From Cliona cf. orientalis (lineage: Eukaryota; Porifera; Demospongiae; Clionaida; Clionaidae): a stretch of 64,000 bases of DNA. Under the pieces are notes generated by a model. The model was given only the letters and a program-made list of their open reading frames with translations, made no database searches and had not been told where the DNA came from. How positions within the stretch are numbered: position 1 is the first letter of the stretch; every line of letters starts with the position of its first letter. Shown in pieces: positions 57,101-64,000 of this stretch. Location: the NCBI GenBank assembly GCA_963930775.1, contig OZ005697.1, positions 9,632,292 through 9,696,291 of the forward strand, given 5' to 3'. The translations under genes and the position numbers were made by a program.

Positions 57101-60100
57101 TTCCCGGCAAGTTGGCGGGAGATTGGTGCTCTATGATGTGGACATCGCTCACCTCAATCTCCATGGTCTGAACAAGTAATCAAAACATTCACATGATATG
57201 AGTGTGAAATATATAACCCTATATGAAACTAGCAGCATAAATTACGCTAAAATGCACAGTGGGATCCTATAGACCACAAAATACCGTAATTCGCGAAAAT
57301 TTTGTTGTTAAAAAATTTTCGTTTTGCATGAAGTGACGAAAATTTTTTACGCAAAAATATTTTACCTGTACTTACTTATACAGCGAATATATGGTGCACG
57401 CTTGAAGTTGACGAAAATATTGTTACACGAATATTTCTAACACAAAAACTTTGCAAACAAAATTAATGCGAATTACGGTAGATCAAAATCACAGAAAAAT
57501 GCTAGCCTGCCAATAACTGTCGCCCTAGTAACGTATTTCTACCCTACCAGCAGGAGTGCCTGTACGATGCGATTGAGGTGTGGCTGAGAGTTGACCAGAT
57601 TGGTGACTCGAGACTGGAGCAGCTCCAGGTAGCCAGTGAGCAGCTGCAACGTGGACACCTTCCCCGCCTCACTCTGACTGCGAAGGAGACGAGGGAGAGA
57701 AGAGGAGAGAGAGTGAAGCCTCTCCTCCATGATGGCTCTCAGCCCAGCTCCCTCTCCCTCTCCCTCTCCCTCCTCCTCCTCCTTTGAGTAGCGGTTGGAG
57801 AAGGAGGTGAGTGCTAGTTTAGCGGTGGAGGAGATGAGAGGATAGTCGTCGTAACTGAGGGAGACAAGGATCTCCAGGACAGCTGGCATACACTTCACCA
57901 GACTCCTGTGAATGCACAATATTTTCAATCGAGGACAAGGAACAGGTATAGCTAATTGTTATGCATTATTAATATTCAGCCAGCCTGTATCTTTCTATTA
58001 TGCCCATATTACCAAGCTCACACTAGCTGCATTTGGGATGCCCACAGCCTCGGGCCTCTGAGGGACCAATTGATCATAGTATTTACCGTATATTCTAATG
58101 TAGGTATTGTAGGTAAAGTAGGTCAGGAATCTGATTGGTCAGTTGGAGGTCCACTATTTCACTTTGCTTGCCACAGCCTTGGGCCTCTGAGTGACCAATC
58201 GGATCACAGTATTTGTTATAACTATACAGTAATGTAGGTATTGCAGGTATTGTAAGGTATTGTAGGGTAAAGTAGGTCAGGAATCTGATTGGTTAGTTGG
58301 AGCTCCACTATTTCACTTCGCTTGCCACAGTCTCAGGCCTCTGAGTGACCAATCGGATCACAGTATTCGTTATAACTATACGGTAATGTAGGTATTGCAG
58401 GTATTGTAAGGTATTGTAAGGTATTGTAGGGTAAAGTAGGTCAGGAATCTGATTGGTCATTACATCAGAAAATGCAAAATCCAAGTCACTATAACCATAA
58501 AACAAATTCTCAACTCCTGTACTGAACTGCATGAGAACAGCTGACAAGACTTACCTGTGGCAGTGAGTCAGGATGGTGTGTGCCCATGCCACCATCCCCA
58601 GCCTCACCCTCCACCCCTCACTCGTCACAAGCACACACACACGCTGCACAAGGACACTCAGCTTCTCGTCAGTCTCACTGTACCACGACTCTGTTCTCCT
58701 CACAGGCCAAAGGCGAGGCTCCGCCCCTTCCCTCTTGTCAGCCACACCCACTTCCTATATTTGTAAATCGATAATTAGGCATCATTCTTATGTAGAAATA
58801 GTTAGCCAGTTTGCTCACTGTCTCTGCTGCATTAATGGATGAATTATCCATCACCATGGCAACGTAATGGGCCCAAGTGAGTAGTGCCAGCACAGATACT
58901 GAACTCCCAACCTTTACGTCTGATGTCATCACTTTGGTCAGCGCTATGGTGATGCCGGGGAGAAACGAGGCAAAAACTCCGCCCATTTCCGCACACTCAC
59001 TCACTCCCACGTACTTCGTAAGGACCGATAGAATATGGGCGGGGTCATGGTCATCGCGGGATTTTCCCTCTGAGTCGGCTTCAGTGATGTCATCATCTTT
59101 TCCTCTGCTCTGATTGGTCGGTTTCCGGTGGCCAATGAGGTTGGAGAGAGAGGTAGCGTCGACTCCTGACAGTGCCAACATGGCAGACAGCACCTCTCTC
59201 CTAAGCTTCTTGGCTTCGTAGCCCTGGAGCAGAGCCAGCAAGACAGAGACACAATGGCCGACCAATGGCAGCTGCAATAGTAACTTCAGACGAACACTGA
59301 GCAAAAAAAAAGAGAATTCCATCAATAAATATAGCCAAAATTTTCTTCAAGAGAAAATTTGCATCGATTTCACCAAATTTATACCTTGGTGTTAGAGAGA
59401 GCAGCATTGCCCTGAGGGCCTCCACTGCAGCAAGCACAACATCTTCAGACAAATCAACAAATCCTACAAGTCAACACATTAAAGTCAATTCCCCCAGGGC
59501 CCCCCTTTAATTTGCTGCACAAAACACTCCCTTCATCGACGACCTTTACCTACCGACGCCTGGTAGTAGGTAATGGTCGTCAGGAACACTGTATACTGTA
59601 CCGCTATCTTACACATGCCTGTTGCCTCCTTCTCGAGATTAGGGTCGAGGACGTTGCAGATATAGATGACTAGTTCTTGCACCACGGCCCATGACTCCGC
59701 CCCATCCACCCTTGAGAACACGGTAGTTAGAGTTTGGAGACCAGACTCAACAAGACGAAGATCACTACCGAAAAAAAAAAAAAAATTATGTATAAAAAAG
59801 TCACTGCCACACACCTCACAGCAAATAAATTATCGTACAAATTTTAGATACTTTGTTGAAATCTGGGGGATATCACATGCACTGGCCCATGCCATATGCG
59901 CCACTCTAGCTTGCGCACATGTCCATGTTTACAAATTTATATAAAGTACAGAGAAAGAGAAACTGAAATTAACTATTTTGCTAAGCTTCTCATGCATGCA
60001 GCGATGCAATCACCTTCCGCATCTCTTGAATAGCACCCTGACTGGCAACAGGACATAGTCCAGCAGGTGAGGATGAATGGCCACGGGTAGACACCTCACC

Positions 60101-60222
60101 TTCTCTCTCAGCTCACCGAGGTTACCCAGCGACGGAGAACTCATCACTCGAACGCAGATGGGCTTTAGAGCATCAAATGCCCTCTTACCGTCTGCTTCTC
60201 TCAGAACAGATCCATTCGCCAT
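54132..60222 (-). CDS. TTI1: TELO2-interacting protein 1 (TTI1), TTT complex
   Basis: Twelve exons: 60014-60222, 59550-59764, 59385-59463, 58819-59296, 58555-58754, 57548-57905, 56673-57167, 56251-56441, 56072-56191, 55344-55947, 54776-54999, 54132-54474; 3516 nt, 1171 aa, in frame. The HEAT-repeat TTI1 protein joins TELO2 and TTI2 in the cochaperone that with HSP90 and R2TP matures PIKK kinases (mTOR, ATM, ATR, DNA-PKcs). Conserved blocks are AFDALKPICVRV near the start, GGVFASFLPGITIALTKVMT, the block WYSETDEKLSVLVQRVCVLV, RSLVKCMPAVLEILVSLS, and near the end AIWLLLEQL. A poly-Glu/Gly stretch lies in exon 6 and a long acidic linker in exon 10. The donor of exon 2 was chosen by phase (GTAAAG), so its last residues are less certain. 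The start codon lies 280 bp after the ACSL stop on the same strand. Confidence 0.94.
54480..54509. repeat. Poly-G run beside TTI1 exon 12 acceptor
   Basis: Reading the minus strand, a long C run forms the polypyrimidine tract directly before the CAG acceptor of the last TTI1 exon. Similar runs of G or C sit at 3152-3166, 15241-15259, 15841-15864 and 34746-34762. Confidence 0.85.
54563..54762. mobile_element. MITE-like element, TACCGTATAGCCGG family, in TTI1 intron 11
   Basis: It starts TACCGTAAATCCGGAAAATT and shares the internal GGCGGTCTATATTAC and AATATTCTTGCAATAGCGAT blocks with 43259-43432. The right tip has lost the ACGGTA end, so it is an older copy. No coding capacity. Confidence 0.7.
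55031..55223. mobile_element. MITE-like element, TACCATAGATCGGG family, in TTI1 intron 10
   Basis: Short inverted ends (TACCATAG / CTATGGTA) enclose AT-rich sequence with TTTCGTCG motifs. The internal block AGGTATAGGTTGACGTACGT is identical to one in the copy at 61262-61461. Confidence 0.75.
56506..56634. repeat. Long near-perfect inverted repeat in TTI1 intron 7
   Basis: Arms of about 52 bp (56506-56557 and 56583-56634) are inverted copies with only a few mismatches near the outer end. The inner 38 bp, starting GAGCTAGATCGTGTTACACC, are perfect. The loop is 25 bp. It would fold into a strong hairpin in pre-mRNA. Most likely a foldback element; a hairpin RNA source is possible. Confidence 0.85.
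57282..57480. mobile_element. MITE-like element with TACCGTAATTCGCG ends in TTI1 intron 6
   Basis: The ends TACCGTAATTCGC and GCGAATTACGGTA are perfect inverted copies. Inside are GACGAAAATTTTTT motifs seen in the other AT-rich families here. About 199 bp, no coding capacity. Confidence 0.8.
58037..58460. repeat. Tandem repeat of about 160-bp units in TTI1 intron 5
   Basis: Nearly three direct copies of a unit containing GCCTCTGAGTGACCAATCGG, GTAATGTAGGTATTG and GTAAAGTAGGTCAGGAATCT. Copies 2 and 3 are the most alike and differ by GTATTGTAAG insertions. CCAAT-type CCAATCGG recurs in each unit. Confidence 0.8.
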
Positions 60223-60501
60223 GTTGTCGCTTTATAGTAGCTGCTACACGCGAAGGCGATCGGCAAAGATCGTCAAACTTGAGCGCTCATATCATTCAAA
60301 TTAATTAATTTTTATTGTGATAAAGGAAACAAAAAATCTAATCATGTTGATATGTGACTATTAATTTTAATACCTAGTATCAAATTTGCGTTTTCAAATT
60401 AAACTGAGCCCAATAAATGTGATAATACTAGTGTGTGTGTGTGCGATGGTTTTCAGCAGCTGCCACAGCCACAGCTAGCGGCCACTTGTCTTTGGGTGGG
60501 G

Positions 60502-62131
60502 TTAGGAGGGCAGTTGGCTATAGAGCTTGACAAACGACTCCATGAATCGATTCTTGAGGGCCACCCTCTTCAGCTTGAAGGTTGGAGTGAGAAGACCGTT
60601 CTCCACAGAGAAAGGCTCCGAGCAGAGCATGATGGCCTTGGCCTGCACAGACACACGCATAACAATAATTAAAATTATGCAACAAGAAAACCACTTCATA
60701 TTTTCCCAATTTTTACACTGATAGATCAGGGAGCCAGGAGATGAACTAGCTGAGATGAGAAGCTCACAATGTACAACAATGCCATTTTTTAAGGTACTGG
60801 ATAGCTATTGGCATAATATATTATGCTGATGGTAGAGAAAAATTGCTATTTTTTGTCAAAATTGACCTCGCCTCACACACCTGTTCAAAGGAGAACAGTC
60901 CTCCCTCCTTCCCCGTCTTAGTGATATCCTCCAGAATCAGCTTCTTCAAGTCCTAGAATATACAATGTCATAAACCACAGCAATGCCTCAAACCAGCTCC
61001 ATCTAAATGATGACCTCATTCTTACATCATTGGTGCAGAGCTCGGTAAAGTTGCCGGAGACATTGTTCTCCTTTGCCCAGACACCGACAGCGTCTTCGTC
61101 TGGTACGATGATGGCCACGGCACACGACTTGAGGCTGTCTCCGTAGACATAAGCCTGAGCCACGTAGCGAGAGATGATGTAGACGTTCTCTATCTTCTCA
61201 GGAGCAAGGTACTCACCCTGCAGGAGGGGGAGGGGGAAAGAGAGAGATTAATAAAATAATAACATAGATCAGGATATTTTTGCCGGTAAAATATTTTGCT
61301 TATAAATTTTTCGCGTAGTCTAAATTTTGTCGCCAGACTTTAGTGACCAAAATAGGTATAGGTTGACGTACGTTACACAAAATATTTCACATGTTTAATT
61401 TTCATCGGAAAAGGTCATCAACCAAAAATTTTTAACAGCGAAAATTTCGCGATCTATGGTAGCAAAAAAATACGATTTTACAGCAGATAAGTACGGCCTA
61501 TGCTATGAAGCTGGCCACACCCCTTGACAGCAGCAGCTGCTTTGAAACTATAGTTTACCTGAGATAGCTTAAATATGTGCTTTTTCCGATCGATAATCTT
61601 TAAAGTTCCATTGTCTAGCCATCGGCCAATATCTCCAGAGTGAGCCCAGCCGTCTTTGTCAATCAGCTCCGCTGTCCTAGCGGGATCCTTCAGGTAACCT
61701 TGAACAATGTTTGGTCCCTTGAAGCAAATCTGTAGTGTAATAATAATTTAATGGTCGTTGCTTAGCAATAATAGTAGTACAATGATTACAGGGGCGTGGT
61801 CTCACCTCCCCCTCATTGTTCTTGGCGAAGTACTCCATCTCCGGCACGTCCACGAGCTTGATGAAGTTGCACGACAGGGGCGCCCCCACGTGCCCCACAC
61901 TGGAGTCCCCAGGGAGAGAGAGGGTGGCACCTGCCGTCGACTCTGTTTGACCGTAGCCCTCAAATACCTGCAGAAACAAAAACAATATTCTAATAGCAGG
62001 TAGCTATGAGATAATTATATAATATGCACCTGTGCCAAATAAGGTGCAGCACAGCATGTGAACAAGGAATGTATTATCGGTAAGTTTACTGATGTGAATC
62101 CTTTCACAGGTCTAGGAAATTACACTGAAAG

Positions 62132-62172
<41 letters not shown>

Positions 62173-63696
62173 AGCTGCAGCCGTAATGTTATATCACCTA
62201 TATTATAGTCCAGGTGTCAGGTATTAGGCTAAAATTTGACGTACAACAGGCAAGACTACCACACTGATCAGCATCACTACCACAAACAGGGAATCCTATC
62301 TGATGCATCAGTCGGCCAGGTTGCCAGCTTGCCCCTGCTGTACACATACACCAAGGTGTGGCTAAATTTAACGAACGTTGTCTCATACCAATTTTTTCAA
62401 CGCAGGGAGGGAGGGATGGGGGAGGGGGGAGGGGAGGCTGGGGACACGAGAGGCAAGCTAGCTACGCTAAATGGACCAACCAGACTAAAGACCTGCACTA
62501 GTCCTCCTCGCACATGTATGGAGGTACATCCATAAAGATGTACCGTATAGCCGGAAGTATTGGCAGAAATTAAATTTGGCAGTTGAGTCCAAAATTGCTA
62601 TTGTAAGAATATTGTCAGATTTAAATTTGGCGGTTCAGTATGGGATCGCCATATTTATATATGCGAGTAGGAAATTTTGGCGGATTTTAATTTGGCAGTT
62701 GTAATATAGACCGCCAAAACCACCAAATTTTCCGGCTATACGGTATAAATGTATGTGTGTGTGTAAGCCACTCACCATGCACCCAAACGCACAGCGGAGA
62801 AAGTTGAGAACCTTATTGGAGATGGGGGCGGAGCCTGTCAGGATGAAACGGACACGCCCTCCAAGGGATTTTTGCACTTTATTAAAGATGAGGTAATCCC
62901 AAAATGAATTTCTGCGCACAATTCCCCTGTAATTAATTAGAATAAAGAGGAGATTATATTATGGAATAGTAAGGTGAATGCAATAATATATATTATATTA
63001 TGCACCTTTTGAGTTCTTCCATTTTTGATGCCATGGCTTTTTCGAACAGCCACTTCTTAACAGGCGACTGAGCCACGCCATTGATCACCTACATGATTAC
63101 ATCATCATGACATCATAACTTATATTACATCACTACGACATCACACCCCTACCTTATCATAGACCCTGTTGAGTAGCCTTGGTACGGACACAAACACAGT
63201 GGGTCTCAGCGCCTGTATGTCTTCGATGAGCAGTTTGACATCGCCCCGATAGAACCCTATCTTCCCTCCGTCCTGGAGCAACATGGCTTGGCAGATCCTC
63301 TCCATCATGTGGGCAAGAGGAAGGTAGGAGATATAGACATCATCGTTTGACGTAGTGTAATTGGACTCCTGAAAGACAAAAAATCTAAATAGTAACTTAT
63401 ACTTAATTAATACTCCCCCCCCCCCCTCTCTCTCTCTCTCCCTCTCACCAGTTGCATGTAAGCACCAGCCAAGTTGGACACCAAGTTGCCGTGAGTGATG
63501 ATCACTCCTTTGGGATTCCCTGAGGAACATAACACAACAGCGGCAATAAAAATTAATACTCTTTAAGAGGTATGCACTACTGCTGGTGTGTCTATAGCAG
63601 GTGGTGCTCACCGGTTGTGCCACTGGTGAAGCAGATAGTGGCGATGGTCTCTGGCTGGGGCAGTACCAAGTCTATGGGGTTCTCTCGACCCATCGT
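60502..63696 (-). CDS. ACSL: Long-chain acyl-CoA synthetase (ACSL1/5/6 type), 5' part outside the window
   Basis: Ten exons are in view: 63612-63696, 63449-63519, 63153-63368, 63006-63088, 62776-62926, 61806-61967, 61559-61729, 61026-61217, 60881-60952, 60502-60642; 1344 nt, 447 aa, in frame to the stop at 60502. The AMP/ATP motif FTSGTTGNPKG is split over the first two exons. Then come YISYLPLAHMMER, FVSVPRLLNRVYDK, the domain core YGQTESTAG, GWAHSGDIGRWL, IIDRKKHIFKLSQGEYLAPEKIE, and the family end FSVENGLLTPTFKLKR. Vertebrate ACSLs are about 700 aa, so roughly 250 N-terminal residues (including the membrane anchor) lie beyond 64000. The enzyme activates C12-C20 fatty acids to acyl-CoA at ER and mitochondrial membranes. 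The end FSVENGLLTP favours the ACSL1/5/6 branch over ACSL3/4. Confidence 0.94.
61262..61461. mobile_element. MITE-like element, TACCATAGATCGGG family, in an ACSL intron
   Basis: Closely related to 55031-55223 in the same orientation: both contain AGGTATAGGTTGACGTACGT and CATGTTTAATTTTC. The ends are CATAGATC and GATCTATGGTA. Intronic, no coding capacity. Confidence 0.75.
62133..62170. repeat. CT microsatellite in an ACSL intron
   Basis: About 18 CT dinucleotides between the exons at 61967 and 62776. Confidence 0.95.
62541..62745. mobile_element. MITE-like element, TACCGTATAGCCGG family, in an ACSL intron
   Basis: The best-preserved copy of the family: TACCGTATAGCCGGAA at one end and TTCCGGCTATACGGTA at the other, 205 bp, inverted relative to 54563-54762. 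TA may be the duplicated target. Confidence 0.8.
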
Positions 63697-64000
63697 CTGC
63701 GAGACAGCAAGCAACAGTCATCACAAAAAGGGAAAAAACTTATGTATACATACATGTACAGTGTTACAAGTAAAGCATTATGTGTATACAGTCACTCATG
63801 TATAGCTACCCTAAACAATCCAATATTGTGGCACAGTATACTAGTGCTACGACGTGCACAGCTGTCGCTACACAAACTAGAGGTAAGTCACATGAGCAAA
63901 ATTTACTCTCAATGCAATGAATAGTCTAGTACATGATAGATACAGGCCTTATCGTGGGGGTCCTGATGTACTGTGGTTTTCAGTGGGTGAACGAATGCAG
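63697..64000. other. ACSL intron running off the window
   Basis: Upstream of the first visible ACSL exon I found no further exon: minus-strand frames near 63940-64000 contain stops and lack ACSL similarity. No repeat stands out. Confidence 0.55.

Noticed and set aside
1..64000. CRISPR arrays, prokaryotic operons or defence islands
   Set aside because: All genes have spliceosomal introns and animal homologues; no spaced direct repeats of CRISPR type were seen.

Overview
Animal (metazoan) nuclear DNA: every gene is split by GT-AG introns, and the set (IFRD, GCAT, RASGEF1, TTI1, ACSL, a GPA2-like cystine-knot hormone, GTPase-COR-Death proteins) is that of an early-branching animal. My best inference is a sponge, probably a demosponge, because death-domain proteins with Roc/COR-like GTPases are abundant there; the species is not determined. 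The DNA is rich in MITE-like inverted-repeat elements and in CT/GA and CA/GT microsatellites.

Layout. Positions 1-200 hold the last two exons of a plus-strand gene. Positions 735-28824 are a head-to-tail array of a block of about 12-13 kb: a truncated block (735-3840), a full block (3841-15975) and the source-like block (15976-28824). Each full block carries a multi-exon minus-strand gene (1093 and 1086 aa) encoding an N-terminal coiled coil built from micro-exons, a Roc-like GTPase, a COR-like region and a C-terminal Death domain. Each block also carries the 3' part of IFRD. Only the IFRD copy running to 29614 is complete (415 aa); the other two lack exons 1-3 and carry independent lesions. 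A third GTPase gene survives only as three 5' exons at 738-1240.

The second half is ordinary single-copy DNA: GCAT (29906-35066, +), which starts 291 bp from IFRD in a divergent arrangement; a gene desert of 3.7 kb; a small secreted GPA2-like cystine-knot hormone (38809-39339, -); an unrecognised Ser-rich protein (39584-40772, -) sharing a 139-bp divergent promoter with a 19-exon RASGEF1 orthologue (40912-53832, +); TTI1 (54132-60222, -); and the 3' two thirds of a long-chain acyl-CoA synthetase (60502-63696, -, running off the window).

Functional picture. The right half is housekeeping and signalling: threonine/glycine catabolism in mitochondria, fatty-acid activation, PIKK maturation (TTI1), Ras-family exchange and a hormone. 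The left array is the dynamic part. Between GTPase paralogues the coiled-coil micro-exons are far more diverged than the introns beside them or the GTPase exon, as expected if the coil is under diversifying selection. I reconstructed exon joins by hand and checked that reading phase is kept through every join of the intact genes.
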